Shown: one piece after another, positions 34,474 to 49,400 of the stretch
Layout of the letters: every line of letters begins with the position of its first letter
How positions within the stretch are numbered: position 1 is the stretch's first letter
Source of the DNA: Guillardia theta CCMP2712
Lineage: Eukaryota > Cryptophyceae > Pyrenomonadales > Geminigeraceae
NCBI RefSeq assembly: GCF_000315625.1
Contig: NW_005434602.1
Location: forward strand, 164,750 to 228,749
Length of the DNA: 64,000 nt
Direction of reading: 5' to 3'
Made by a program: the position numbers and the translations under genes
Notes under the pieces: generated by a model
Database searches by the model: none
Told to the model about the DNA's origin: nothing
Seen by the model: only the letters and a program-made list of their open reading frames with translations

Positions 34474-37400
34474 ATGTCTGAGATGGAGGTCGAAGCCTTG
34501 TCTCAGCCTGACGAGGGGATCAGAATCACCTTTCCGTTCAAAGATTGTTTTGATGATCCGGAGAAGACGCAGAACTATACCAATGAAGATGTGATTCGAC
34601 ACGCTCGCGAGTTTGTCTTGTTGAACGATCGTTTACTTGCTGCTCAATCCTTGGCGGGATCGTCAACAACGGACGCATCGAAGCTCTCAGAGTGCTTGGA
34701 TGGCTTGCTACAATACCTAGTCTCATGTATGCATGCAGTCGCCTGGTCCTTGGTAAGATTTAACGAAGGAAAAGGTCTTCCTTCGAAAGAATTTCAGAAG
34801 ACCCTTGAAGAGTTCATGGGTCGTATTCTAAATAACATCAGGTGGTCAGTCGAGCACGAGCAAAATGACTTCCGTAATGAGAATCTGAAAGTTATTTCCA
34901 ACTGTTGCAGTGAAAGCGCGTGCAGTCATGACATGCTGAAGGAAATCTCTCTACGGTTTGCAAGTGCCATGAGTCCTGCAGTCAAAGAGCTCCTTTGTCG
35001 AGAATACTGCAAACTTGAAACGAAGGAGACGTCGCCAAATTCATCTGCCTTGGGGAACAAGGATTTCTTCCGATCTAGTGTGTTGCTGATCACCCCATCA
35101 AGAGCGAGTAAGTTCAATCAGCTTCGATTATCGTGTTTTTCTCATTCTTTCCTGCAGGAATTAGCGATTGTCGAAATGAGAAACCGTCGAAAGTAAGGGA
35201 TGTTGGAGTGAATCTCTCTACCATAGCCAGCATTCGAGCTGCTTTTACCGAGTTGGGAGGAGTGAGTGTCATAACAAAGGCATTCACAACAAACATCCAG
35301 GACCTCCAGATGGAAATTGATCAGCAATATGTTCTCATGGTTATCGAACTTTTCAAGCAATCTCGGTCACTGCCCTGGGATGCGACTCAGTGGTTCTTCA
35401 GAATCTTAATGGTTGTCATGTGGAATACCGTCAGAGGCTTGACGTCTGATGATTCTACCAAAAGGACGTCGTTCTGCGAACAGCTTATGTTGTGTGCTTT
35501 CGAGTTTGGCAAAAAGGTTGAATTCATTCACTTCAAGTACAATCTTGAATTGATATACGCGTGTTACGTGTTTACAAACTCATCTCAAACATGCTTAGAT
35601 AATTATCAGCCACGCCTTAGCATGATTCGGATGGCTGTCTCGATTATTCTCACCATGCTGAAAAGAGCAGCGGAAGATAGCGACTGGAAAATACAAGATA
35701 ATTTGCAAAGGCCTGATTTGGAAGTTTTGCGCTCTGCCTGCAGGACTGCTCCAAACGATGTTGGAGAAGATGTTAGGGAATGGGATTGTAAGACCCCATA
35801 CTCCATGATTGATCGAGTCACCATCTTCTTCTCTGTGTGTGGTGCGAGCACTTTGAAATTCTGCTACGATTACCTGAAGAACGAGATGGTTCAGCCGGAG
35901 AAAGAAGGGTCAACTGCAAAACTTGAGATGCCAGCAGGAGAAAACAATGAACCTGGCGTGTCATCATCCAAGAAGAAGACACAGACGGCGGATCATCAGA
36001 GCTCATCAGCTGCAGCCAATCTTGCTTCCAGTCTCTCTTCGTCCGACAAGGAAATTCAGGGAGCTAGTTTGCCGCTGGAATCTTCAAAGAGATCTTATGA
36101 CCTGACAGATGCAATTTTGATCTTGATGGAAGATTGGATGTTTAGATTTGACGCTCACACTTGTTTCGGGCCTCTTGTTCAGACGTGCTTGGACGCTGAT
36201 GTGCTGGATAGTTTTCTCTTGTTTCTCAATGTTGCGTCTGAAACCGTAAAAGGAAAAATACGTGGAAGGCTTTCAAGATGGAATGAAGTTACACAGCTTC
36301 TGATTGATAACAAGTACATTAGTGGTGCGATAGGTGGCAAGCTGGTCAAAAGAATGTGGCTTAAAGATTCGTTGGTAGTTCCTGGGGAGGTGTTGAGGCT
36401 TCTAGTGAGAGTTTTGCTTAACCATATGGAGCAAGATTGTGAAGAAGCTTCTGTCATGGCGATGCAAATGTGGGAATCTACCTTGGATACGTTTAGATAT
36501 CTTTTGGAAAGGAGTTTCAGTGAAGGGGATCGCGGAATCTGTGGAGTTGTCGGTGCAGATCTGACATCAAGCGCATCAAGGGATCTTGACAACGTCGTTG
36601 AACTCACAATTCTATTGTCATTTGGATTTCATACGCTGGAGACTGAGAAAAAAGGAACAATCTTCAAAGAGCTCGTCTCGATGTATGCGAAAACAACTCA
36701 AGCCAACAAGATCGATCACAATCTCTCACTTAACCTTTTCCTACTAGTTCAGCACTTCTCTCGACATTTTGATTCACCTCACCCTCAATTTCTCGATGAT
36801 TTGTCGAATATCATCACCATCGAATCGTCGAAATTATCATCTTTCGACTTACAAGTTGTCGACCGAACAATGATTCTTCTCAATGGGGCTTACGTGACAG
36901 CAGGAAGCAACCCAGAAAATTTTTCTCGTTGGCACATCATGGCTGATGTATTATCACCAGGAAAGCTTGATCCCTCGATCAGAGAATTGCTAGCGATGAA
37001 CAACGATGAACTTTACTCTGCACTGCTGACTGCTTCTTCCACTTTCATGAAAGTGCTCTACGTCTCTCCCTCACCATCCTGCAACAAGTCCTTCAACGCA
37101 GTGATCCTGTTGATGGCCTGGAGGTTCTTGAGAGATCTGGATGGACATCATGACAATCTCCCCTTTCAATTGGACGATTGTGTTGCTGTTGTCAACCATC
37201 CAGACCTCTCAGTCTTCGATTTTCTGATGCAGCTACAGAAGATGCTTGACTTTGACCTCACCAGCAGAGATCAGCTCTTACAGCTCTTGAGAAACTGTTG
37301 TCAGCTGGTAGAAGAGGTCGGGAGGGATGACGGAAACGAGCAGTCGGCCATGAGAGCGACCGTGAGCTGCTTCGTCATGGATGCGCTGACAGGGATGCAG

Positions 37401-40400
37401 ACGATGGCCATCGAGACTTTCTTCAGAAACTCGGAGGACGTGCAAGGCGTCACTTCATCTGCGAAGATTTTGCCTGAGGTGATCGACCTCCTGATTGGAA
37501 GCCTGCACACTTCTTCTGCGTTTCTTTTCTCTGCCTGGTCTCTCTGCATCGATCGGTGTATGTCAGATTATCCAAGATTCAGCAGCCAGTGCGTTAAGTT
37601 GGGATTCCCTCTACCGTGCAGGTTTGAACAGTTGGCCTTGTACTTCATGCGATGTCATCTAACCTGCCTTGACAGCGAGCTACCAGCTATTCTACAAGAT
37701 GAGAGGAGCAGGAAGCTGAGAGATGTTAGGACGGAACTGCTCTCAGTGCTGCCAAGGCCAGAAGAGGTCAACTCCTGGCTCCTCGACATGCAAGCATCTG
37801 TCGCTATCACCATGGGGAATTCAGAGATAGTAGGGGACAGTCATGCGAACACTCTTGTGTCATTGGCAGGACAAATCTTCAATCAGATGGCGGTGATCAG
37901 AAGATTGTTAGGGGAGAAGGCAAACGAAGGGACAGAGATGTCAAAGAACGCAGTAGAAAAGCTCTCGATCCTCATGGCCCAGTACTCGGTCGATTGCCGC
38001 CTGCAACATTTTCTGTCGGGCGGTCAATCGGAGGCTCTTACAAGGTGAGCTCAACTCTCCCCCCCCCGCTCTCAGACTGGCTGATGACTCTTTTTCTACT
38101 CGCAGTATTTCCTCAATCGTCGAGGACTATCAAAACTTGATTGATGTCTCCAAGATGCACAGGATTGACCTTCTCTTGGACTCAGTTCAAGCTCAGGACA
38201 TGAGCCTGGAAGGATCGGCCTGCGATGTTCTTCATGAAGCCTTCAATACCCTCCAGGAGATCGTCGTCGACTCCAAGCGCTGCTCCTCCTTCGTCTGGTT
38301 CTACTTCGACTCAAGTTCAAGAACGGGGACTACGTCTCAGAGTGTCTTGCTGATCGAACTCGCGTCGACAAAGGGAAACATCTTGTGCATCCTCGACGTT
38401 CTAAATCGGGCAAAGTCTCTTCCCATTCTCAGGAGAGTTGTCAAGTTGTTCAGATCGATCCTTGAAAATCCTGCTGCTGCATCGCTTGCACGTTCGAAAC
38501 CTGCAGTTCGAAGAAAGATTGCAGAGGTAAGAGGTCATAGAGCGACAACCTTTGACTCTCTGACTCGGGATACAGTACTTCACATCTCTTGGCAAGAAGC
38601 AGACCAAGAGGCTGCTAGAGAAGCTCCTGCTAAACTCCTCAAACTCTCCAGACAGGTCGGCAGTCGCCGACTCAAATCATGGAACCGCCCAGGATGCGGC
38701 GATGCTGAGAAGATCTACTTTGAGGCTTTTTGCCCTCGTTCTCGATGGTGTCGACGAGAGCATCGAGCAGGTTTTATGTTTCTGGTTGTTCACAAACGGT
38801 GTAACTTGATGAGAGCAGTTTGAAAACATCTTGCTCGATGCGATGTTTGACTTGATACCGAAGATGGTCAAGTGTCCTAAAGCCGTCGTCCGTGAATGCT
38901 TTGCTGGAGTCAAGTTTGTTTGCTTCCGGCAATCGCAGAGTCGGGTCGAACAGATGATCGACTTGATCGTAGACTCTCTTGGCTCGTCTCAAGATCTCGG
39001 AACACCCGAATGCGCTGCGAACCTTGCTGACATGCTCTCTAGCCTCATTGCCTCGTTGCAATCCAGTTCTCGACAACCTTTCTCGGACCTGGTTTGCTCA
39101 ATCTCTCTCGATTTTGTGAAAATGACAATTTCATAGGGGTCAGTGACCTCTGGCCAAGTCAGGGCCTCAGACACCCTCTCAACTGTAATTTCCTTCCTTC
39201 CTCCTCTCTCTCTCTCACTCTCTTCTTCCCCAGGTCTCTACGTCGTCGGAAGTCTCCAACGAAGGAGGCATGTCCTACACCTCACGCGGAGAGTCGACCG
39301 TTGCCACCAGCGCCATCACGTACATCTCCAGCACAGGGCACATGGACCCCGATGACTCATCAGCGGTGCTGCACGTGCACTTGCGCGTCTTCCCGTGTGG
39401 TGACTTGTCCTCTTGTTCTGGTGTACGCAGGTTGGCTCCCATATGGACTGTGCGAGCATTGACATGGATGGCGATGCCGGCTCTGTAGAGGACGACGAAG
39501 ACAGCCTCCGAGAGTGCCAGCCTCTCATGGAAGAAGAAGTTCGTGAAGTAGACTCTTTGTACTTGTTGACGCTAAGAGACTTACAGCAGGAGGAGACGGC
39601 AGAAGAGTCAGACAAGCGGCTTGCCTCCAAGGTTTGCACTTACATCAAGACGTCCAACACCTTCTCCGAGCAGCATTGGTACCACTGCTGGACTTGTGGG
39701 CTAGTCTTTCAGGAGGGATGTTGTGCCGTCTGCGCAAAGGTCCGCGATATCGCTGACGGGTTGCGCTCTGTCCACTGACCCCTTGGCAGGTCTGTCACAG
39801 GGGGCATGACGTCACCTATTCTCGCTACTCGAGATTCTTCTGCGACTGCGGAGCTGGGAAGCGAGCTGGGCACACTTGCAGCGCCCTTGCGCCCCGGGAG
39901 AACGATTCGGCTTCACCGAATGGCCAGCTAGAAAGCAACTCGGGCAACGTGACAAGGAGCGCAGACGTAGCATCCTCAGGGCGAATGGATTCACAGGAGG
40001 AAGACGCGGAGCTGAGCAACTGGATCTCCGAGTGTGATCGACTGCCAGGGCAGCTGACGAGGCAAGTGAGAGAGTCGTTGCTGCACAAACTTCGATGCAG
40101 CCAGGTAAGAAGTCTTGTCATTGTTGAAGCGTCTGACGAGGATTCTGTCAAGGTCTCACAGTCTCTCACAAGGATCTATGACAACCTGGTTGCAACCATC
40201 GAGTCAAACGACTGCGGGTTGTTGAGAGATGCTGCTGAGCTGAAGGAACTCAAGGTTTCCTTCAGCCAAGAGAACAAACAGATCCAGCTTCGCAGGTCAC
40301 TCAAACCAGGGAGTTTCTCTACTGTTGGGTTGGGACATCTAACGGCCACGACGGTCTGCGGGGAGGAGGATGCGGCGAACAAGGATAGCATGTTCGATGC

Positions 40401-43400
40401 TCGAGGACAGACTCGATCGGAGGAACGATTCTCCTTGCTGAGTCTGACTACCACTGGGATGATCGTCCTGGTTGACGGCGATCAGTTTGTGGTGGTGGAT
40501 GGGAGGAAAAAGCTCTTGGAGGCGTCCAGCACCTCCTTCGGCATGGAGAAGGCAAGCGTCAAGATCATTTCCAAGGCTTCAGTTTCGTTTCCTATCTTCC
40601 GTCTATCCTGCAGCTTCTCCACTGCTCGCTATGTGGCAGCGGCTGGCAAGTGCAGCGTGATGAACTTTGAGCTCAGTCCCTCCGGGAAGGTTGTAGGATC
40701 TCAAACCTTTGACTTGCCAGACTGCAAGGGAACGGAAGAGTTCCGCATCGTTGACGTCATGTGGTTGCCGACCATGGAGACTCACTTGCTCGTCGTCACG
40801 ACTCGCTTCTGTCACATCTTCGATGTCTCCAGCTCTTCTAGCGATCCTCTCCTCTCCATGGCTGACTCTGAGGGAGAAAGACTCAAGGGAGCCACGATCA
40901 TCCACAGCTTGTCCTCAACGACTCTTTTAGTCTTGACTGACACTGGAGTCGTCAAGTCTTGTGACCTTCGTGTTGATTCTAGCCAGACTGGTTTGACTCT
41001 GCCGATCGACAAAAGGCTGGAGTTTCCGGCTGAGCTCAGCTCTCGTCGTTGCCGCGCCATGTTCTTCTCCAACAGAAGTCGCCTCCTCCTGTGCAGCTTC
41101 GATTCACACGAGCTGCTCGTTTCCACCCTGGACAGCGACGACTCTGCCCTGAAGGAGCATCAGACTCTTGACTTCAAAGAGTACAAGATGATCCCCGACC
41201 GCTTCGTTGACGTGGGACACACTTGGGGTCAAATCCTCGTCGCGACTGACTCAGGAGCAGCTGGAGTGCTCCAGATCGGCAGTACGATCCGCTTCTCCTG
41301 GTTGCAGTATGGCTCGGGCTCGTCAGCCCAGGTGGTTGGGATCAGTCAGTGCACGTGCCTCCGTCCCAGCCTACCTGGTATGCTCCTTCTTAACGACGAC
41401 GGCAGCTTGCAGAGTTGGATCCTGTCGGATGCCAGCACGAAGGCTAGTGATAGCAGCACGAGTGTTGAGGAGGAGACAAGGGGGGCGAGCAAGGTTACTT
41501 TTCCTATCGACTTCTTTGAGAAGGGAGTCTGCATCACGCAGAAGGTCAAGATCAGTGGGGACGGGAACCGAGGTCCTGTCGAGGTGAACAGAAAGCTCAA
41601 CGGGTCCAACGAGCCTCTCATCAGCTCTCAGATGGATCAGATGAAGATCGTAGTCCAGAACTCAAACCCTGAGTTCTGTATGATCGGCTTCTTGGTGCTG
41701 GTGGGAGACGCGCTGATGAACAATATCCCCTCTGAGTTCCATGTGCACGACCGAATCATTGAGACGAAGCCCGGGGTCAAGAGATGGTATCCCGTGCCCT
41801 TCACTAACGATGAGATCCTCAACTCAGACAAGGAGGTTGTCCTCAGTATCGTTGGCTGCCACAGCCCTGGTAATCCTCCGGCCATCGATCAACTTGAGGT
41901 GTACGGAATGAGAAAGGACAAGTTTGGGTTCAACGAGAGGCAGAAGCGACAGATGCAGCTGCTTGCAATGAAAGAGAAACCAAGGAAAGCGAAGCGGGCA
42001 GCATCGAGGTGCTCGGATCCTCTAGAGAAGACTTCAATCTCCATCCTGAACTGTCTTGCTGTCCATTGGTCCGTCGGCGGTTTGCAATCGCTGGAGCGGG
42101 ACTTTCAGAAATGTAGAGAGAAATTTTTAAGCGAACTGCCGCAGACACTCCTGCAACGCCGGCCCATCTCTATGAGGCCTGCGCTCAAACGGCTTCTCAA
42201 AGTTTTGTTCCCCTCCAAAGATGTTTACTGCGAGTCAAAGGATCAGGTGAGGAGGAACTGAGAGGCATCCCTGGTCTGATTGACTTGCTGTGAAGGTACA
42301 ACTGCGATCATTCGCAGAAGTCTTCGACAAGATCGGAAAGAACGATCTTGCTGCCCTTCAAAATCTCTCAGCTTCGAATTTCTCTCTCTTCTCCGGCATC
42401 GTCTCTCGTGTCCTTGCCCGCAGGCCGAACCACTTTGGCTCCATCATGCAGAGCAGGCCGAACTTCCTCGACAACATGGTGATGGTTACCACGGAGTACA
42501 TCCGTTTTTGATGACGATGCAGGTGAAATGCTTTTGGATGATTTTTGACACGCCCAACTGGCAACTTCCACCGGAGTTGGAGCCCTCGACGGATTCTTTC
42601 ATCAGCGCCATGCATAGCTATGCGTCTCACCTCATTCAGCTGGCTCTTCTCAACCTCAAAGGGCCCGTGAAGCTGAATGCAGGCTGCAGCATCTTCAGCT
42701 CCAACAGTCCGTCGCTTGAAAACTTCCGCAAGATCGTCGAATGCCTCATCTATGGCCTTCAGTGTCAGTTCCCTCGCATCAGGTACAACTTCTGTCAGCA
42801 CATAGAGCTCCTTGCTGCGGGTTCGAGCGATTCAACAAACACGGAGGTGACTTCACTTAACGCCCAATGCAAAGTGCTCATCTTGTCCTACAGGTCCACT
42901 TCGAAGACGCGAACCAGACTCACGATCATACTGACCCTCTCAGGCTCGGCCCGATGTACTGGGAGGAATGCATTGTTTCCGATCAGGTCCTGGAACAGGA
43001 TGGACAGTCTTCCATCGTGTACTGCTGTGACAAGTGCGGACTTCAGCCTGTTGTTGGGACCCGATGGCACTGCAGGGTCTGTAAAGACTTTGACTTGTGC
43101 AACAACTGTTACCAGGGGATCAGGGAAGCAGGCAATCTTCATGACTCGTCGCGAAGCCCAACAGACGTCTGGTTGTATCCCGCGAATGTTGATCCGACAG
43201 ACGAAGAGGCTCTTCTCAAACTTGCCATCTCATTGAGCTTGGAGGTCGAACAGCCAAGATCCGTAGATTTCTTCTTTGCCTCAGAATTTCTCTATGCCAT
43301 CTGCAAGTCGATCCCTTTGCTGTTCGATCGCGGTGGGGCCTGTTGTGTACCCACGTTCTACCTCGTCCTGAAGTTTGCCAACGGGAACCTGAGGGACGAT

Positions 43401-46400
43401 GGAGAGACATTGGCTGCGTTGTCGGAAGCCGTTTCCGACCACATCCTTACAAGAGAGGTGCTTTCTCCCACTCTCAACACAAGGCAGCTTCAGCCTTTCT
43501 GCTACTCCCTCAAGCTCCTCACTCACCTGGTGTCTGGTCCATCCAAGTCCATGGTGGGAAGGAAGAGCAGCGAGAAACTGACCGAGAAGACTCTCCTCTT
43601 GTGGCAGCCGAACTCAACCATCGGGCTCAACCCTGAGACCCTCAAGATCCTGTCGAGGGAGAAGTTCCTCTCCTTCCTTCATCGCTCGTTCGAAGCCGCG
43701 GTGGACGAGCTTGAGAAGAACGACTCTTCTGCTGTCTCCGAGCTGGAAAATCTCGGAGGCAAAGTGAAGTTCCTTTCGCCCTCGTGGCTGCTGAAGGATT
43801 TCGATCGGTTGCACTCAGAAGATGGTGCAATCGACATTGGGCCAGAGGAGGAAGAAAAGGAGACGAGCGTCACCTCTGCTGTGGTTCGTATTGTGCCATG
43901 CTCTACTCCTCGCGTCGGTCTTGACTGGTTGACAGGGTATCGTCGAAGTCATCGCCAACCTTGGCTATCGGCTCAACGCTTGTCAAGAGATCATTGCCAT
44001 GGCTGGTGGAAGCCCAGCAGAGCAGAGCCGGCTGGACGTGGTTGAACCCGTTGGGTGCGTGCAGAGTTCAGCGCTGGGCAAGGACTGGACTCGGGTACTC
44101 TGCAGATGTCTGAACCTCAACACGGTTCCGACTGTTCGGAAAGCTGCGAAGAAAGTGCTGAAGCAGATCTGCGGAGCGGAGGAAGATTATCACGGGGTTG
44201 TTGACCTGGCAGTCATCCAGCAAGAGGTGAAGACTCTTCAGAGCATCTGCGTTGAGATCAAGAGGAGCAACGAGCTACCTCATAAGGATACGGTAAGAAC
44301 GACAATGGCGATCGAGAGCCTGTTGAAGATCGCCAAGTCGAGGGTCAGGAATTGGCAGAAGTACTGTAACGACAACACAGGGATCCTCGATTTTCTCATG
44401 GAGATTCTTCCGGTGCTGCCGAATGAGGTGGTGGAGGGATGTATCAAGTTGCTGTCAGCTACTTTTTTGACCCAAGATAACAATTACAAGGAAGCAGTGG
44501 GAAGGGACGACTCCGTCAGACCAAAGGATGATGCGCAGATTGCTTCATCTCCTCCATCGGCACTTAAAAGTCAAAGAGTCGATGAGGGGTTGAACTTGGT
44601 GGCCGGGAAGGTTCTGACTCATCCAAAGTTCTCTTCCATTGTGCGGGAGAAAGCTCTAGAGGACGCAGCTTCCAGCATCCGGCAACAGGCTTGTGACCTC
44701 GTGCTTGGGTTATGGAAGCATGGATCCGCTCAGCAGAAACAGTTCCTGCTGGAGACTTTGATTTCTATGATTGACGTCTTGCCTTCTGTGGGCCAGAACT
44801 GCAAAGAGTTCTTTCAAACCATGAAGCAATTGATATCCAAGGAGACGGAATTCGATGATTTGTTTGAGAGAGTGGCTCTAAAGATGTCCGAGCTTATCTG
44901 CAAGGGGCTCAACCAGATGGTCTGTCACCCGAACTCGTCCTTATATGCAATCTTGCACCAGTGCCTGGAAGTGGACGGATACTACCTTGAGAGTGAACCT
45001 TGTTTGATATGCAACAACATCGAAGTTCCCTTCTCCCTCAGCAAGTTGGACCAACTGCAGGCTGAGTCCAAGTTCACCGACAGATGTCAGCTTGTCAAAC
45101 TCGTCAGCCCCCAGCTCATCCAGCGGTTCTCCGTCAGCCTCTCCGAGGTTCGACGCCTGAAGCTCGTCAAGTCCATCATTCTTTACTACAACACGAAGCA
45201 AGTCTCTGACGTCACCGAGCTGCGAGGCAAGTGGAACCTGTGGAAGAAAGCAGGGACCATAGATCTCGCAACGGACCAGCTTGAGGGTCATCTCGACTTA
45301 GCCATCCCCATCGTCGCCACCAACATCCAGATCGAGTTCGCTGACTTCCACGCCCAGGCCTCCTCGTCCAGTCAGCGCATGCTCTGCCCGAGATGCAACC
45401 GGCCGGTCACAGACAGGCATGGAGTCTGCCGCTACTGTCGAGAAAATGCCTTTCAATGTCGACTGTGCAGAAACATCAACTACGAGAACCTCGATGCCTT
45501 CTTGTGCAATGAGTGCGGATACTGCAAGCACGCGCGATTTGACTACTCGCTCTACTGCAAGACCAGCCTGAGCGTTGAACCGATCATGGACGAAGACGAC
45601 AAGGCCAAGGCTGTACTGACTATGGAGCGAGAATCTGAGAACGCTTACAAGGCATTTCAAGACATCGAATCGTGTAAGAGAGCGCTGGAGGTGTTGTTCA
45701 TGCCCCAGTTGAACGAGGGAGATGATGTGAGAGCGAAGAAGCAGGCAGCTCTTAGCGATGGAAACGTCCTGAACTTGAACCAGATCGCTGCGATCGCCAA
45801 CCTGACAGGACAGTCAGTGGGGGGAGCTGTGTTTGGAGGTGTGAGCAAACAAATTCAAAGTGCGGCTGTCATCTACTTCAAAGATGCCAAATTCGCGTTT
45901 CAGAGCATGTGTAACAGTATGGAGATGTTGGCAGCTGTTCGGAAGAAGCTCACCTTGTTCCTCTCCCGTTCATCAAACTTCTCCAACCCCTCGACGTTCC
46001 CTGCGTTGTCGCTGATCTCAAGAAAGCAAGATCGCAGCTGCTACGGATGTGCTTCGAGCTTTGTGCTCTTTGCCATCGGGCTGATCGACAAGTTGTCAGA
46101 GAAGGATCGATGCCGGAGGATCTTCCGGGAGCGTCTAGTTCACGACCTGATTCACTCGGCCATTCACAACGGAAGCGCCAGCCTCAAGAGCGAAGCTCGA
46201 CGCACCATCTGCCTTCTGATCAAGGACGACGACGATCTCACTATGGCTATGCTGTCTTCCATCCAGCACAAGATCGACCTCTGCCTCTCACACCATCGAG
46301 CTCTTGACCTCGAGAGCGTGCTCATCGATGACATGTCCCTGCTGATGGATTCCTGTCAGCTGATGGACGACTGCTGGGAGGTGAAGTACCGCAAGGTGAT

Positions 46401-49400
46401 GGAGATCCTCTTCGCATCTGTCGACAAGGCGGCGCATGTCACTGGCGTGGCCCAGGCAGTCATTCTGCCCGCCTTGCAGATCCTTGTCAGCCTCTGCGAC
46501 AACTCTCAAGAGGAGCGAGACAGTGAGGAGGACACTCTCCCAGCCGCCAACGGCCTTGACCTCCCGTCGGTCACCTATGCCCAGTGGCACAGTGGAGAGG
46601 CATCATACTCCAGCTGGAAGGAGCTGGGAACGGAGGAGAAGCGAGTCATTCACCTGCAGCGCAAGTACGGGTACCGTTGGCTCTCCCTCCTCCATGGCCG
46701 GCAGAGGACGGATCTCCTATCTCGCAAGTGGGTCACCCAGCTCCTGCTCAACTCCTGCTCCCAGGCCGTGAGGTCGCTCAGCAGCTCCCTGCTGCTCTCT
46801 GTCGTGCGACGGGACAACTTCCGATCCATCGTCCTCCTCGAGCTGCTCTCGGGGCTCCTCAAGGAGGCGGCGGCCTGCCGAGGGCGAAGTGCGGAGCTGT
46901 TCGGCCTCTTCTCGAAGCTCTTGCAGGACGACAGCAGGAAGATGTACCTTGCCAAGAAGGGCTTCATCCCTTCCCTGTGTGCTCTCATATCCAATGAGGT
47001 AGAGCGCATCAGGCAGCTGGAGATCTCCTGCTCGGCGGACATCTCGGAAGGGCAGGTGCTGAAGCATCTGTTGGATCTCCTCGTCTCCCTCCTGGATGTC
47101 CCGATCATCCGCAACCGGTTCAAGATGACCGACAACCTGCTGGCTGAAATGCTCGACAACTTCCTTCATGTCCAGAGCCTCATCGTCCAGAAGACGAAGC
47201 TCACCGACGACTGCGCTCAGCTCCTCCTCTCCACCTTCATGTCCATCTCCTCTGAGTCCGAAGCCGACCAGAAGCGCTTCTGCCTTGCTTGCGTCAGCGC
47301 CCTTCGCCACCACCGTGAAGGAAGGACTCCCGTCTTCCTGCTCCAGCAGCTCTGTAACATCATGTGCCCCACCAAACCTGAGCCGACCTACTGGCTGATC
47401 CTCACCAAGTCCCCGACGCAAGAAGAGTTCATCCGAGGGAGCATGACCAAGAACCCCTACTGCTCCGTGGACATCGGGACGACTATGAGAGATGTCAAGC
47501 GCAAGATCTGCACGGACCTTGACCTCGGGGGTCTGATGGAGGACGAGAACGGGATGGAGCTGCTGGTTCGGGGCAACATCGTCAGGCTAGACCTGCCCAT
47601 CAGCCTCGTCTACGAGCAGGTCTGGCGTCCGACCTTGCCGGAGAGTTCAGATAGTCCGATGGAAGTGATCTACCGCCTGCAAGGCCTCGACGGGGAGGCG
47701 ACGGAGCCCATCGTGGAAGCTCTTCGTGATGCAGATGCGAGCAAGCAGGAGGACCCGGAAGAGGAAGTTGCAATGACGGCGCTCATGAACGAGACGGGAG
47801 GGCTGCAGGTCCTGCTGGACAGAGTGAAGGAGATTGACCTGTCCTCGGCGAAATCGGAACTTGAGCCCTTGCTGCTCCGGCTGCTCCATGCCTGCTGTAA
47901 GCTGAGGATGAACAGGGTCGCAGCCCTGAAGCTGGGAGCCGTTGACATCGTCCTCTCTCGCGTCTGCATCGTCCTGCTGGAAGAACCGATCCCTCCGTCC
48001 GCCGAGACCATGCTCCTGATCCTCGAGTCCCTCGTGCAGGAGGCGAACATGGGGAGCCCGGCTGAGTCAGAGCATGCGGGTGACGTGTCGGTGAACCAGG
48101 AAGACAACTTCAAGTTGCTCCTCTCTCGCCTCGGCTCTCACACAGTCCGTTGCCGCCCCGGCATCACCAACACTCTGGCTCGCATCTTCCCCTTCCTGAC
48201 CTACAGCAGGGTCTCGCTCATCAAGTACCTCGTGCAGTGCTTCCTCCCGCACGTCAACGTCATCCTCCCCATCACCAAGATCGCCGAGGAGTCGTCAGAC
48301 CTGATCCCTCCCGTCCAGCCCATCGTGGGACCTCTGGAGCGAGAAGAGCACGAGGCTTACGTGGATTGCCTCGTCTCGATTGTCCAGCGGATGGGACAAG
48401 AGTCGACGGCTTGCTTGTTGAGGGAGGAGCTCACCGCGAGGGGGGTCGTCGTCGCGCTGACTGACTTCCTCCTCACCATCCTCCCGAGCGAGTCGGTGGA
48501 CAAGGACGACGCCAAGTGGCGCGAGGCGATCGACTCTGTTGAGCTCCCGCGCGTCCTGAAGCTGCTCACGGGCATGATCCGAGGATACGACGTGGCTCAG
48601 CTCTACGTGGACGGTAGCGGGATCTTGAAGCGCGTGCACATCATGGAGGACATGTCGTCGGACAGGAGGATAGGGTCGCTGGCAGAGGAGCTGCTGGCGT
48701 CACTGGCAGAGAAGAACGCCGAGCTGCAGGTCAAGGTTGAGGCCCTGAGGCAGGAGACCGCGAGTAAGAAGCGCGAGCTCGCTAAGGCGCAGCGGGAGCG
48801 GCTCCTGCAGGAGATGGGGCTCGCTCAAGGCAGCAGTTCCAACTTCAACGAGCAGGCCAAGGCCATGGGCTGGGCTGCGGACGAGCTCGAGGAGGAGGAC
48901 GGTCTCATGTGCATCATCTGCCATGAAGGGTTCCGTTACAAACCCGAGGACGTGCTCGGCATCTACGTGCTTAACAAGAAGACAACCATCTCCTCGGGTT
49001 CAGCTGCAGTCGCTGGGGCAGCCCAGGGATCTCCCAACCGAGGCGCCTCGGCGAGTCGGACGGACCGCTGCTTCACGACGGTCTGCAACATGAGCGTCGT
49101 CCACATGAGCTGCCACCAGCAGGCGACGAGGGCGGAGAGAAACATGAAGGTGCCGCGCATGGAGTGGGAGGGGGCGACTCTGAGGAACCAGAACACCAAG
49201 TGCAACAACATCCTGCCGATCCGAGGCCCTGCCACCCCCTCCCACATGTTCACCGAGCACGCGGAGAAGTACTGGGCGACCCTTGCGCAGCTGGGAAGGC
49301 ACGAGGGCTCGCGTTTCCGAATGGTAGTCCATGACATCCGGCTCCTCCTCCTCCGACTGGCGTCAGGCGCCTCGTTCGCGACTGACTCCGGCGGGGGGTC

